DNA of 64,000 nucleotides from Streptomyces sp. AC555_RSS877. GTDB taxonomy: Bacteria > Actinomycetota > Actinomycetes > Streptomycetales > Streptomycetaceae. A program made the translations under genes and the position numbers. Location of the stretch: the NCBI RefSeq assembly GCF_019049245.1, contig NZ_JAGMUK010000005.1, positions 145,209-209,208 on the forward strand, in the 5' to 3' direction. The notes below the pieces were generated by a model. The model searched no databases and was not told the DNA's origin. It saw only the letters and a list, made by a program, of their open reading frames with translations. Of the stretch, positions 1 through 10,306 are shown piece by piece (within the stretch, counting starts at the first letter, position 1; each line of letters begins with the position of its first letter).

Positions 1-2018
1 TTCCAGCCGCGGTAGTCCACCTTCTCTATTCGGATCCTCTTGTACTGAGAGCGTGTCATGTACCGTTCCTGGCTCTTCCAGTCCGCCACCGGGTCACCCT
101 TCGGCGTGGACGTCCAGGCCACGAGCAGTTTCTGTCCGTCCGGCCCGGTGAAACGGTCCCCCGCCGATCCCGTCGACTGGAACTTCCACCCGGCGGGCAG
201 CCCGATCGAGTACCCCTGGCTTCCCCTGTGCGTCGTCTCCGGCGCGTTGCCGGAACCGGAACCGGAGGAGCCCTCGCCCGAGCCACTGCCTCCGGACGCG
301 CTCGCTTCGGCGCTCGACGTGTTCCCGGACCCGGCCGCCGCGGACTCGGTGCCCGAGCCGTCGGTACGGGTACCGCCGCTCTCGTCCTCCTTGGTGCCGG
401 CACTCGCGCCGGCACTGGCCGACGCCTTGCCGCCACTGCCCGCGGCCCCGTCGGAACCCCCGCCGTCACCGAGCGTGAGGGCCAGTACGGTGCCGATCAC
501 GGCGAGCACCACGACCACCGCGATGACGACCAGCGTCCGCCGCGGCACGACATCCGTGAGCGGCGCCCTCGGCACGGGCCTCGGCGGCAGATCCGGCGGC
601 GTCATCACGGGCCACCCGGAGCTGCGCCCACCCGTGGATGCGTTGGCACCCGCGCCACTCGCAGCAGCGCTCGCGCCCTGAGCACTCCGGTCGCGAGGAC
701 CGGGCACCCCGCCGGAAGCCGATCCCGATGCCGAGCCCGATCCCGATCCGGAGCCCGAACCGGCCCCCGCCGCCCCACTCGACGAGGCCTTCCCCGACGA
801 GCCGGCCCCTTCGGCAACCGACGCGCCCTTAGAACCACCGGCCGCCCCGGCGCCCGCCGTACGGCCACCGCCCCCAGCAGCGGACGCACCACCGGATGGT
901 GACACTGCGGTCCCCTTGCCGTCCGCACTCGAAGCAGCCGGGTCGGCAGCGGACTTGGTCCGGGAAGCGGCCGCGGAAGAAGCCGCGGCACCCGCCGCCC
1001 CGGCGGCCTTCCGCACGGAACGCAAGGCCCCGCGGAACCGCTCGCCGGCCTCCTCGCCCCGCTTGCCCCGGTCCGCCCGCTCATCGGGCTGCGGGGGCAG
1101 CGGCACGACCTTCGTCGCATCCGGTGCCTGCTCCGGCTCGGCCGCCTTCGGCTCGGGCGCGTGGATCACGGCCTGGAGCATCGCTCGCGCGCCGTCGTCG
1201 TCGAGCCGCTTGGCGGGGTCCTTGTTGAGCAGTCCGTAGATGACGTCCTTCAGCGGCCCCGCGTTCTTCGGCTCCTCCAGCGGCTCGGTCATCACCGCGG
1301 TCAGCGTCGCGATCGCCGACCCCTTGTCGTACGGCGGAGCACCCTCGACCGACGCGTACAGCAGCCCGCCCAGCGACCACAGGTCGGCCGCCGGTCCAGG
1401 CTTGTGCCCGCGGGCCCGCTCCGGGGAGATGTAGGAGGGCGCGCCGACGAGCATGCCGGTCGAGGTGATGGACGGGTCGCCCTCGACCTGGGCGATGCCG
1501 AAGTCGGTGAGCACGACCCGGCCGTCCTCGGAGATCAGCACGTTCGACGGCTTCACGTCACGGTGCAGGATGCCCTCGCGGTGTGCGGACCGCAGCACGT
1601 CGAGGACCGCAAGGCCGACCTCCGCCGCCCGCCAGGGCTCCAGCAGGCCGTCCTCCCGGATGACCTCGGCGAGTGACTTGCCCTCGACGAGCTCCATCAC
1701 GATCCACGGCCGGTCGTCCTCGTCGACGACGTCGAAGACCGTCACCGCGCTGTTGTTGCGGATCCGCGCGATGGCCTTGGCCTCGCGCAGCGTGCGGGTG
1801 ATCAGCCGACGCTTCTCGTCCTCGTCGATGTTGGTCGGGAACCGCAGCTCCTTGACGGCGACCGTCCGCCCCAGGGTCTCGTCCTCGGCACGCCACACCG
1901 TGCCCATGCCACCGCGGCCGAGCACACCTCCCAGCCGGTACCGCCCGGCGAGAAGACGCCCGCTGTTGTCCTGACGAGTGTCTTGACGGGATGTGCCCGC
2001 CCGCTCCGCCTCCGACAT
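1..2018 (-). CDS. Receptor-type serine/threonine protein kinase (C-terminus beyond window)
   Basis: Hanks-type kinase that phosphorylates Ser/Thr of target proteins, anchored by one membrane segment. Reading from the ATG at 2018 gives a glycine loop GRGGMG (about residues 34-39), the ATP lysine in VAVK (Lys56), the catalytic loop HRDVKPSN (Asp154), DFG (Asp172-Gly174) and an APSYISPE activation segment. A long Ala/Gly/Ser linker follows, then a hydrophobic helix near residues 494-513, a second Ser/Gly-rich stretch and the start of an extracellular domain, cut off at base 1 after about 672 codons. All core kinase residues are present, so it should be active. The low-complexity linkers are rich in GSGS repeats. 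The extracellular ligand is unknown. It is divergent from the serine hydrolase that begins at 2188. Streptomyces often carry several such kinases together at this chromosomal position. Confidence 0.93.
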   Translation of the reverse strand, partial: MSEAERAGTSRQDTRQDNSGRLLAGRYRLGGVLGRGGMGTVWRAEDETLGRTVAVKELRFPTNIDEDEKRRLITRTLREAKAIARIRNNSAVTVFDVVDEDDRPWIVMELVEGKSLAEVIREDGLLEPWRAAEVGLAVLDVLRSAHREGILHRDVKPSNVLISEDGRVVLTDFGIAQVEGDPSITSTGMLVGAPSYISPERARGHKPGPAADLWSLGGLLYASVEGAPPYDKGSAIATLTAVMTEPLEEPKNAGPLKDVIYGLLNKDPAKRLDDDGARAMLQAVIHAPEPKAAEPEQAPDATKVVPLPPQPDERADRGKRGEEAGERFRGALRSVRKAAGAAGAAASSAAASRTKSAADPAASSADGKGTAVSPSGGASAAGGGGRTAGAGAAGGSKGASVAEGAGSSGKASSSGAAGAGSGSGSGSGSASGSASGGVPGPRDRSAQGASAAASGAGANASTGGRSSGWPVMTPPDLPPRPVPRAPLTDVVPRRTLVVIAVVVVLAVIGTVLALTLGDGGGSDGAAGSGGKASASAGASAGTKEDESGGTRTDGSGTESAAAGSGNTSSAEASASGGSGSGEGSSGSGSGNAPETTHRGSQGYSIGLPAGWKFQSTGSAGDRFTGPDGQKLLVAWTSTPKGDPVADWKSQERYMTRSQYKRIRIEKVDYRGW

Positions 2019-2187
2019 GCGTCCCCTCATGCAACCCGCCCTGACAGAGCCTCCATTGTCCCTCACCCGACAAGTGCCCAACGCCCAGGGTGCCCCTGAC
2101 GGCACCGGCAGCCCTCCGCGCGGGGTCCCGGTGAAGCCGCCGTCCCCCGCCCTGCATGATGGGCCCCGACAAGGGAGGACCCGCGCG

Positions 2188-3231
2188 ATGCCACCGCTTC
2201 GGACGCTGTCGGCCGTGCCCATGTGCCTGGCAGTCCTCGCCCTGGTCCCCGCCGCCTCCTCGGCGCCGATGGCCCCGCCCACGGACGCGGTCCTTCCGCT
2301 GCTGGTCAAGCGGGGTGGCACCCCCGCCGCGGCCCTCCTGGCCCGCGAGGAGACCGGCACCCGCTATGTCCGGAGCGGTCCGGGCATAGCCCGCGCCGAC
2401 CACTTCCGCGCCGGCAGCATCACGAAGACGTTCATCGCGACCCTCGTCCTGCAACTGGCCGCCGAAGACCGGCTGAAACTGTCCGACACGGTGGAGCAGC
2501 ACCTGCCCGGCCTGGTGCGGGGAGCGGGCAACGACGGCCGCGCGCTGACCCTGCGCGCCCTGCTCACCCACACCAGCGGCCTGTACGACTTCACCGCGGA
2601 CACCAGCGGCGTCGTCCCCGTCGCCCCTCTTCAAGCCGTACGCATCGCGCTCACCCACCCCCCGGCCGACCCCGGCCGCTACTCGTACTCGAACACCAAC
2701 TACATCCTGCTCGGCCTGGTCGTCGAGCAGGTCACCGGCCACTCGTACGCCATCGAGGCCGAGCGCCGCATCATCGCTCCGCTGGATCTGACGGGCACCT
2801 CCTTCCCCGGCTCCCGCACGACGCTCCCCTCACCGCACGGCCGCGCCTACGACGCCGACGGAACCGACGTCACCGAACTCGACCCGCGGGTGGCCGGCGC
2901 CGCCGGCGAGCTGGTGACCACGCTCGCCGACCTGGACCGCTTCTACGCCGCCCTGCTCGGCGGACGGCTCCTGCCCCCGCGCTGGCTGCGCGAGATGCTC
3001 GACACCCGCACCGCACACGGCTCGTACGGCATGGGGCTGTTCCCGGTGAAGCTGCCGTGCGGCACCACGGTGTGGGGGCACAACGGCCGCATCACCGGCA
3101 GCTACGTGCGCACCGCAGCCACGGTCGGCGGCCGCCGCGTCCTCACCTTCCGCGTGAACACGACGGCGGTTGCAGATCCCGGCCTCGAACCCCGGCTGCT
3201 CGCTGCCGAGTTCTGCCCCCGCACCCCGTAG
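2188..3231 (+). CDS. Secreted serine hydrolase, beta-lactamase / D-Ala-D-Ala carboxypeptidase family
   Basis: 347-residue penicillin-binding-protein-like hydrolase (class C beta-lactamase fold). The active-site SxxK is SITK at residues 77-80, the second motif is YSN at 167-169 and the third is HNG at 298-300 in place of KTG, as in many family members. The N-terminus (about 25 residues) is a signal peptide, so it probably acts outside the membrane on peptidoglycan peptides or on D-amino-acid esters or amides; the exact substrate cannot be read from sequence. I chose the ATG at 2188 because GGGAGGA lies at 2173-2179 and because the signal peptide begins there; the frame is open further upstream, but that stretch looks non-coding. 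Transcribed divergently from the kinase. Confidence 0.88.
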   Translation: MPPLRTLSAVPMCLAVLALVPAASSAPMAPPTDAVLPLLVKRGGTPAAALLAREETGTRYVRSGPGIARADHFRAGSITKTFIATLVLQLAAEDRLKLSDTVEQHLPGLVRGAGNDGRALTLRALLTHTSGLYDFTADTSGVVPVAPLQAVRIALTHPPADPGRYSYSNTNYILLGLVVEQVTGHSYAIEAERRIIAPLDLTGTSFPGSRTTLPSPHGRAYDADGTDVTELDPRVAGAAGELVTTLADLDRFYAALLGGRLLPPRWLREMLDTRTAHGSYGMGLFPVKLPCGTTVWGHNGRITGSYVRTAATVGGRRVLTFRVNTTAVADPGLEPRLLAAEFCPRTP

Positions 3232-3421
3232 AACGGCCGGGTTCCGAACGAAGATCCCGATTCGCGACACTCGTTCGAGTGACGCTCGCCCACCACCACC
3301 AGCGCCCGGCGCCCGGCGGCGGGGCCACGGCTCGCGGCCGCGGCTCGCGGGCGCTCCCGAGCTCGGCGGCTCGCGGCGGCACACGCCACGGCCACCGGAT
3401 GCGCGGCACGCCCCGAACGCC

Positions 3422-5128
3422 CTACAACGGCACGATGTCCGGCGCCCCCAGCCGCGCCGCGTCCGCCGTCAGGTCGTCCGGCTGCCGCTGCGACTCCCGC
3501 TCCGCCTCCACCCGCTTCTCGTAGTGCTGGACCTCGCGTTCGATCTGGTCCTTCTCCCAGCCGAGCACCGGCGCCATCAGCTCGGCGGCCTCATGGGCGC
3601 TGCGGGTGCCCCGGTCGAAGGTCTCGATGGAGATGCGGGTACGCCGGGTCAGGACGTCGTCCAGGTGCCGGGCACCCTCGTGCGAGGCGGCGTACACGAT
3701 CTCGGCGCGCAGATAGTCGTCGGCCGCGTGGAGGGGTTCGCCGAGCGAGGTGTCCGAGGCGATGAGGTCGAGCACCTCCTCCGCCATCGTGCCGTACCGG
3801 TTCAGCAGGTGCTCCACGCGCACCACGTGAAGGCCCGTCCGCGCGGCGATCCGCGCTCGCGCGTTCCACAGCGCCCGGTAGCCCTCGGCGCCGAGCAGCG
3901 GGACGTCCTCCGTCACGCATTCGGCGACCCGCATGTCGAGCCCGTGCACCGCCTCGTCCACCGCGTCCTTGGCCATCACCCGGTACGTCGTGTACTTGCC
4001 GCCGGCGACCACGACGAGCCCGGGCGCCGGATGCGCCACGGTGTGCTCCCGCGACAGCTTGCTGGTGGCGTCCGACTCGCCGGCCAGCAGGGGCCTGAGA
4101 CCCGCGTACACGCCCTGGACGTCGTCCCTGGTCAGCGGCACCGAGAGCACCGAGTTGACGTGCTCGAGGAGATAGTCGATGTCGGCGCTGGACGCGGCCG
4201 GGTGGGCCTTGTCGAGGTCCCAGTCGGTGTCCGTCGTACCGATGATCCAGTGGCGGCCCCACGGGATGACGAACAGGACGGACTTCTCGGTGCGCAGGAT
4301 CAGGCCGCTCGATGAGGTGATCCGGTCCTTGGGCACGACCAGGTGGATGCCCTTGGACGCCCGGACGTGGAACTGCCCGCGCTCCCCCACCATCGCCTGG
4401 GTGTCGTCGGTCCACACCCCGGTCGCGTTCACGATCTGCTTGGCGCGGACCTCGTACTCCCCGCCGCCCTCGACGTCCTGCACCCGGGCGCCGACCACGC
4501 GCTCGCCCTCGCGCAGGAACCCGGTCACGCGCGCGCGGTTGGCGACCTTCGCGCCGTACGAGGCCGCCGTACGCACCAGGGTCGCCACGAAGCGGGCGTC
4601 GTCCATCTGGGCGTCGTAGTACTGCAACGCGCCGACCAGCGCGTCCTTCTTCAAGGCGGGCGCGACCCGCAGCGCGTGACGGCGGCTCAGGTGCCGGTGC
4701 AGGGGCAGGCCCCGGCCGTGACCGCGGGCCATAGACATGGCGTCGTAGAGAGCGACACCCGATCCGGCGTACACCCGCTCCCAGCCCTTGTGCTGGAGCG
4801 GGTACAGGAACGGCACCGGCTTCACCAGATGCGGAGCGAGCCGTTCCAGCAGCAGGCCGCGCTCCTTCAGCGCCTCGCGGACGAGGGCGAAGTCGAGCAT
4901 CTCCAGATAGCGCAGGCCGCCGTGGACCAGCTTGCTGGACCTGCTCGACGTGCCCGAGGCCCAGTCGCGCGCCTCGACCAGGCCCACGGACAGGCCCCTG
5001 GTCACGGCGTCGAGCGCGGTGCCCGCGCCGACCACTCCCGCGCCCGCCACCAGCACGTCCAGCTCGCGCTCGGCCATTGATGCGAGTGACTCGGCGCGTT
5101 GCGCCGGGCCCAGTGTCGCTGTCCTCAC
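3422..5128 (-). CDS. glpD: Glycerol-3-phosphate dehydrogenase, FAD-dependent
   Basis: Oxidises sn-glycerol-3-phosphate to dihydroxyacetone phosphate and feeds electrons to the quinone pool; a peripheral membrane flavoprotein of glycerol catabolism. The 568-residue product has the N-terminal FAD dinucleotide fold (GAGVVG, residues 29-34), the flavin-binding run SSRSSKLVHGG and, further on, GTTDTDWD and AGLRPLL, all typical of GlpD/GlpA, plus the C-terminal cap domain. Length is normal for the family. I start at the GTG at 5128 rather than the ATG 33 bases upstream because GGGAGG sits five bases before the GTG and because the conserved N-terminus begins here. No glycerol kinase or facilitator gene is adjacent. 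The roughly 290-bp divergent spacer to 5419 should hold its promoter. Confidence 0.93.
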   Translation of the reverse strand: MRTATLGPAQRAESLASMAERELDVLVAGAGVVGAGTALDAVTRGLSVGLVEARDWASGTSSRSSKLVHGGLRYLEMLDFALVREALKERGLLLERLAPHLVKPVPFLYPLQHKGWERVYAGSGVALYDAMSMARGHGRGLPLHRHLSRRHALRVAPALKKDALVGALQYYDAQMDDARFVATLVRTAASYGAKVANRARVTGFLREGERVVGARVQDVEGGGEYEVRAKQIVNATGVWTDDTQAMVGERGQFHVRASKGIHLVVPKDRITSSSGLILRTEKSVLFVIPWGRHWIIGTTDTDWDLDKAHPAASSADIDYLLEHVNSVLSVPLTRDDVQGVYAGLRPLLAGESDATSKLSREHTVAHPAPGLVVVAGGKYTTYRVMAKDAVDEAVHGLDMRVAECVTEDVPLLGAEGYRALWNARARIAARTGLHVVRVEHLLNRYGTMAEEVLDLIASDTSLGEPLHAADDYLRAEIVYAASHEGARHLDDVLTRRTRISIETFDRGTRSAHEAAELMAPVLGWEKDQIEREVQHYEKRVEAERESQRQPDDLTADAARLGAPDIVPL

Positions 5129-5418
5129 CGCTGCCTCCCGCTGTCGGTCGTGCCGGCTCACCCCGGAGGGGTGGCCCGGTTCGTATCCCCCATGCCCAAA
5201 TTCTGACCGGCTTGCCCGAGTTCAGCCACCAGTGGCCCCAGCCTGTGGACAACCTTCACGACGTGCGGAACAACGCTCACGGACCCACAGGGAGACACAC
5301 GTAATAAATCCCGCGTATCGGTCATATTTACTCCTAGTCTGACATTGCGCTCGCCCATCCTGTCCACAGGGCTTGCACACCTGTCCCGCTTCGGCTACTG
5401 GGAAGGACGGTCCACGCC
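5129..5418. other. Divergent intergenic region, glpD / nucleotide-sugar-dehydrogenase-like gene
   Basis: No convincing open reading frame. The middle (about 5295-5345) is clearly more A/T-rich than its surroundings, as expected for promoter DNA serving genes on both sides. I could not assign -35/-10 boxes or an operator with confidence. Confidence 0.4.
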
Positions 5419-6627
5419 ATGCCCGCAGATCTCGCCGTCATCGGACTCGGCCCCTACGGACTGCCCCTGGCCCAGGCCGCCGTCACCGCCGGCATCCCCA
5501 CACTCGGATACCGCACCGGCCCTGAGCCGGGCTCCCTCAGCCCCGCCGAAGTCCGCCGGATGCTCTCGGGGGGCTTCCGGCCGACCACCTCCCCGGCCGA
5601 ACTCGGCCGGGTGCGCACCGCGGTCATCTGTGCCCCCACCCCACAGGGCGCGGACGGCGGACTCGACCTCGGCCAGGTGGAAGCGGCCGCCCGCACCCTG
5701 GCCGCACACCTGCGCCCGCACACCACGGTCATCCTGGAGTCGCCCGTCCCCCCGGGCACCACGGAGGGCTTCCTGCGCCCCCTCCTCGAAGAGGGCTCCG
5801 GACTGCGCGCGGGCCGCGACTTCCACCTCGCCTACTCCCCCAGCCGTGTCGACCCCGGCAACCGCGACTTCACCCCCGCCAACACCCCCAAGGTGATCGG
5901 CGGCCTCACCCCCGCCTGCACCGAGTCCGCCGCCGCCTTCTACGGCCGTCTCACGGACAAGGTGGTACGCGCGCGTGGACCGCGCGAAGCGGAGACCGTG
6001 CAGCTCCTGGAGAGCAACTACCGGCACGTCAACATCGCCCTCGTCAACGAAATGGCCGTCCTGTGCCACGACTTGGGCGTCGACCTCTGGGACGTCATCC
6101 GCTGCGCGGAGACCAAGCCGTTCGGCTTCCAGGCCTTCCGCCCCGGCCCCGGCGTCGGCGGCCACGCCGTCCCCCAGGACCTCGCCGGCCAGTCCGGCCG
6201 CACCCTGCGCATGGTCGAGCTCGCCCAGCAGGTCAACCACCAGATGCCGCGTTACGTCATCCAGCGCGCCGCCACCCTCCTCAACGAGCACGGCAAGTCG
6301 GCGCGCGGCGCCCGCGTCCTCCTCCTCGGCGTCACCTACAAGCCCGACCTCGCCGACCAGCAGTCCACGCCCGCCCGAGAGATCGCGACCCGCCTCATGG
6401 AGCTCGGCGCCTCCGTCAGCTACCACGACCCGCACATCCCGTCCTGGAACGTCCTGGACCGCCCGGTCCCCCGCGCGGACTCCCTCTACGAGGCCGCCGC
6501 CGAGGCCGACCTGACGATCCTCCTCCAGAACCACCGCACGTACGACCTCCAGGGCCTGTCGGTGAAGGCCCAGCTGCTGCTGGACACGCGGGGGGCGACG
6601 CCGACCGGGGCGGCCCATCGAATCTGA
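5419..6627 (+). CDS. UDP-glucose/GDP-mannose dehydrogenase family protein with degenerate active site
   Basis: 402 residues with the three-domain fold of nucleotide-sugar 6-dehydrogenases: N-terminal Rossmann domain (GLGPYGLPLA, residues 9-18), central dimerisation helix (NIALVNEM) and C-terminal domain (GVTYKPDLADQQSTPA). The oxidation machinery is missing. The catalytic Cys of GGHC is Ala250 (GGHAVP), the Glu of SPERV is Ser142, the Lys of the central helix motif is Gln195, the Asn four residues later is Ser199, and the Thr of ESTVP is Pro109. Only the Asp of the last motif (Asp254) remains. NAD and sugar-nucleotide binding may survive, but four-electron oxidation looks impossible. The frame is intact and the family signature is otherwise clean, so it is a maintained gene, perhaps a pseudoenzyme. 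GAAGGA precedes the ATG by about eleven bases. Confidence 0.85.
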   Translation: MPADLAVIGLGPYGLPLAQAAVTAGIPTLGYRTGPEPGSLSPAEVRRMLSGGFRPTTSPAELGRVRTAVICAPTPQGADGGLDLGQVEAAARTLAAHLRPHTTVILESPVPPGTTEGFLRPLLEEGSGLRAGRDFHLAYSPSRVDPGNRDFTPANTPKVIGGLTPACTESAAAFYGRLTDKVVRARGPREAETVQLLESNYRHVNIALVNEMAVLCHDLGVDLWDVIRCAETKPFGFQAFRPGPGVGGHAVPQDLAGQSGRTLRMVELAQQVNHQMPRYVIQRAATLLNEHGKSARGARVLLLGVTYKPDLADQQSTPAREIATRLMELGASVSYHDPHIPSWNVLDRPVPRADSLYEAAAEADLTILLQNHRTYDLQGLSVKAQLLLDTRGATPTGAAHRI

Positions 6628-6773
6628 GGGCGAATTTCCGGGTGAACCGGGCAGGGGTGCCTGCTACTGTTCGGCGACTCGTCGCACATGCGTGCGCGAG
6701 TCCGTCGCACTCTCGTGCGCACACCACACCGCTCGTTCATCGGTCCCGCGAGGGACATGGGGGGATTTCTGTC

Positions 6774-7289
6774 ATGACCCAGCCAACGCCACCGCCGCAG
6801 CCCGCCGAGGGCAACCCGTACGCCCAGCAGCCGGGCGCCATGCCGCCTGCCCCGGCCCCGTTCGCCCCCGCGCCGCCCGCCCCGGCCCGCGGCAACGTCG
6901 CCCTCGGCCTGGTCGTCGCCGTCGTCGCGGCCCTGGTCACCGCCGGCATCTACGGCGCCATCGTCGGCGCCACCGAGTACGAGATCGGCTACGCGGCCGT
7001 CGGCGTCGGCTTCCTCATCGGCCTCGCTGCGGGCAAGCTCGGCGGCCCCCACCCGGTGCTGCCCGTGGTGAGCGCGGTCCTGTCCCTCGGGGCCGTCTAC
7101 GCGGGCCAGCTCATCGGCATCGCCATGATCGGCGCCGACGCGAGCGGCATGTCCGTGATGACGATCTTCACGGACCACTTCGACCTGGTGACCAAGAGCT
7201 GGAGCGAGGAGGCCGACGTGCTGACGTTCGTGTTCCTCGGCGTCGGCGCGTTCGCCGCGTTCTCCGGCGCCAAGAAGGCCGCCGCGTAA
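6774..7289 (+). CDS. Small membrane protein with proline/alanine-rich N-terminus
   Basis: 171 residues. The first 40 are Pro/Ala/Gln-rich and probably cytoplasmic; four hydrophobic helices follow (roughly residues 42-65, 70-88, 95-120 and 148-165), with an acidic stretch before the last helix. The C-terminus is Lys/Ala. I recognise no catalytic motif; it looks like a Streptomyces-type integral membrane protein of unknown function. The ATG at 6774 is preceded by a GGGGGG run at a usable distance. It has its own upstream spacer (6628-6773) and ends 35 bases before a strong hairpin, so it is probably monocistronic. Confidence 0.7.
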   Translation: MTQPTPPPQPAEGNPYAQQPGAMPPAPAPFAPAPPAPARGNVALGLVVAVVAALVTAGIYGAIVGATEYEIGYAAVGVGFLIGLAAGKLGGPHPVLPVVSAVLSLGAVYAGQLIGIAMIGADASGMSVMTIFTDHFDLVTKSWSEEADVLTFVFLGVGAFAAFSGAKKAAA

Positions 7290-7323
7290 CGACGTACCGC
7301 GTACATACCCGGTCCGTACCCGG

Positions 7324-7357
7324 AAGGGGCCGCCCACCTGATGGTGGGCGGCCCCTT
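7324..7357. terminator. Bidirectional hairpin terminator
   Basis: Perfect 15-bp inverted repeat (7324-7338 with 7343-7357) around a TGAT loop, between two convergent genes ending at 7289 and 7382. No long T-run is present, as is usual in Streptomyces; its position argues that it ends transcription from both sides. Confidence 0.85.
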
Positions 7358-7381
7358 CACGTACTACGGGGACTACGCGAA

Positions 7382-8506
7382 CTACCGCCGGTGCACCGAA
7401 TCCGCCACCGTCACCTCAACCCGCTGGAACTCCTTCAGCTCGCTGTACCCGGTGGTCGCCATCGCCCGCCGCAGCGCTCCGAAGAAGTTCATCGAGCCGT
7501 CCGGGGTGTGGGACGGGCCCGCGAGGACCTCCTCGAGGGTGCCGACCGTGCCGAGGTCGACCTTCTTGCCGCGCGGCAGTTCCTCGTTGACGGCCTCCAT
7601 GCCCCAGTGGTGGCCCTTGCCGGGTGCGTCCGTGGCGCGGGCCAGCGGGGAGCCCATCATCACCGCGTCGGCGCCGCAGGCGATGGCCTTGGGCAGGTCG
7701 CCGGACCAGCCGACACCGCCGTCGGCGATCACGTGCACGTACCGGCCGCCGGACTCGTCCATGTAGTCGCGGCGGGCCGCCGCCACGTCGGCGACCGCCG
7801 TCGCCATCGGGACCTGGATGCCCAGCACGTTGCGCGTGGTGTGCGCCGCGCCGCCGCCGAAGCCGACCAGGACGCCGGCCGCGCCGGTGCGCATCAGGTG
7901 CAGGGCCGCGGTGTACGTGGCGCAGCCGCCGACGATCACCGGGACGTCGAGTTCGTAGATGAACTGCTTCAGGTTCAGCGGCTCGTGCGAACCGGAGACG
8001 TGCTCCGCCGAGACCGTCGTACCGCGGATGACGAAGATGTCCACGCCCGCGTCCACGACCACCTTGGAGAACTCGGCGGTGCGCTGCGGGGAGAGCGCCG
8101 CCGCGGTGACCACGCCCGAGTCGCGCACCTCCTTGAGGCGCTGCCCGATCAGCTCTTCCTTGATGGGAGCGGCGTAGATCTCCTGGAGGCGGCGGGTCGC
8201 GGCCTCGACCGGCAGGCCGACGATCTCGTCCAGCAGCGGCTGCGGGTCCTCGTGCCGCGTCCACAGGCCCTCGAGGTTCAGCACCCCGAGTCCGCCGAGC
8301 TCACCGATGCGGATCGCGGTGGCCGGGGAGACGACCGAGTCCATGGGGGCGGCCAGGAAGGGCAGCTCGAATCGGTAGGCGTCGATCTGCCAGGCGATCG
8401 AGACCTCCTTCGGGTCCCGCGTACGGCGGCTGGGGACGACGGCGATGTCGTCGAAGGCGTACGCCCGGCGGCCGCGCTTGCCGCGCCCGATCTCGATCTC
8501 AGTCAC
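7382..8506 (-). CDS. guaB3: GuaB3 family IMP dehydrogenase-related protein
   Basis: 374-residue TIM-barrel protein of the IMP dehydrogenase/GMP reductase superfamily without CBS domains. The barrel motifs APMDSVVSP, IVGGCATYTA and VIADGGVGWSGDLPKA are clear. The loop that carries the catalytic Cys in IMPDH (GPGSICTTR in the neighbouring GuaB) reads GFGGGAAHTTR here, so the Cys position is His222 and thio-imidate chemistry of the usual kind is unlikely. The actual reaction of this actinobacterial GuaB3 type is not known to me. I start at the GTG at 8506; the frame is open 60 bases further upstream, but the conserved N-terminus (TEIEIGRGKRGRRAY) begins at this codon. It lies downstream of guaB on the same strand, separated by a terminator hairpin. 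Confidence 0.88.
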   Translation of the reverse strand: MTEIEIGRGKRGRRAYAFDDIAVVPSRRTRDPKEVSIAWQIDAYRFELPFLAAPMDSVVSPATAIRIGELGGLGVLNLEGLWTRHEDPQPLLDEIVGLPVEAATRRLQEIYAAPIKEELIGQRLKEVRDSGVVTAAALSPQRTAEFSKVVVDAGVDIFVIRGTTVSAEHVSGSHEPLNLKQFIYELDVPVIVGGCATYTAALHLMRTGAAGVLVGFGGGAAHTTRNVLGIQVPMATAVADVAAARRDYMDESGGRYVHVIADGGVGWSGDLPKAIACGADAVMMGSPLARATDAPGKGHHWGMEAVNEELPRGKKVDLGTVGTLEEVLAGPSHTPDGSMNFFGALRRAMATTGYSELKEFQRVEVTVADSVHRR

Positions 8507-8566
8507 GTGTGTGGCCTTTCCCTGATGCGTTTCAGCGTCTTCCAGTATCGCCGACGGGTACGACAA

Positions 8567-8595
8567 GGGCGGCCCCGGATACCCCGGAGCCGCCC
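8567..8595 (-). terminator. Terminator hairpin after guaB
   Basis: GC-rich inverted repeat (8567-8578 with 8584-8595, one mismatch) just past the guaB stop codon, in the guaB-guaB3 gap. Confidence 0.65.
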
Positions 8596-8622
8596 CCTGC
8601 CTGCCTCACGCGCGCGTGCGGG

Positions 8623-10173
<1,551 letters not shown>

Positions 10174-10306
10174 CTAACGGGAAGCTCAGCTCCCGAATTC
10201 CACGGCTCCGGATGACTCCGGGCTTCGTATGTTCGTACGGATTTCCGCGGACGCCTGTTCATGTCCGGCGCAGGCCTGGTCATCCGGGGCAGTACCCCGG
10301 CGGGCC

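Noticed and set aside
3268..3281. Perfect 14-bp palindrome CACTCGTTCGAGTG between convergent genes.
   Set aside because: It lies at gene ends, not near a promoter; more likely part of a weak terminator structure than an operator.
5395..6618. Long minus-strand open frame opposite the nucleotide-sugar-dehydrogenase-like gene.
   Set aside because: Gly/Val/Ala/Asp-rich mirror frame without domains; the + strand shows clear family motifs.
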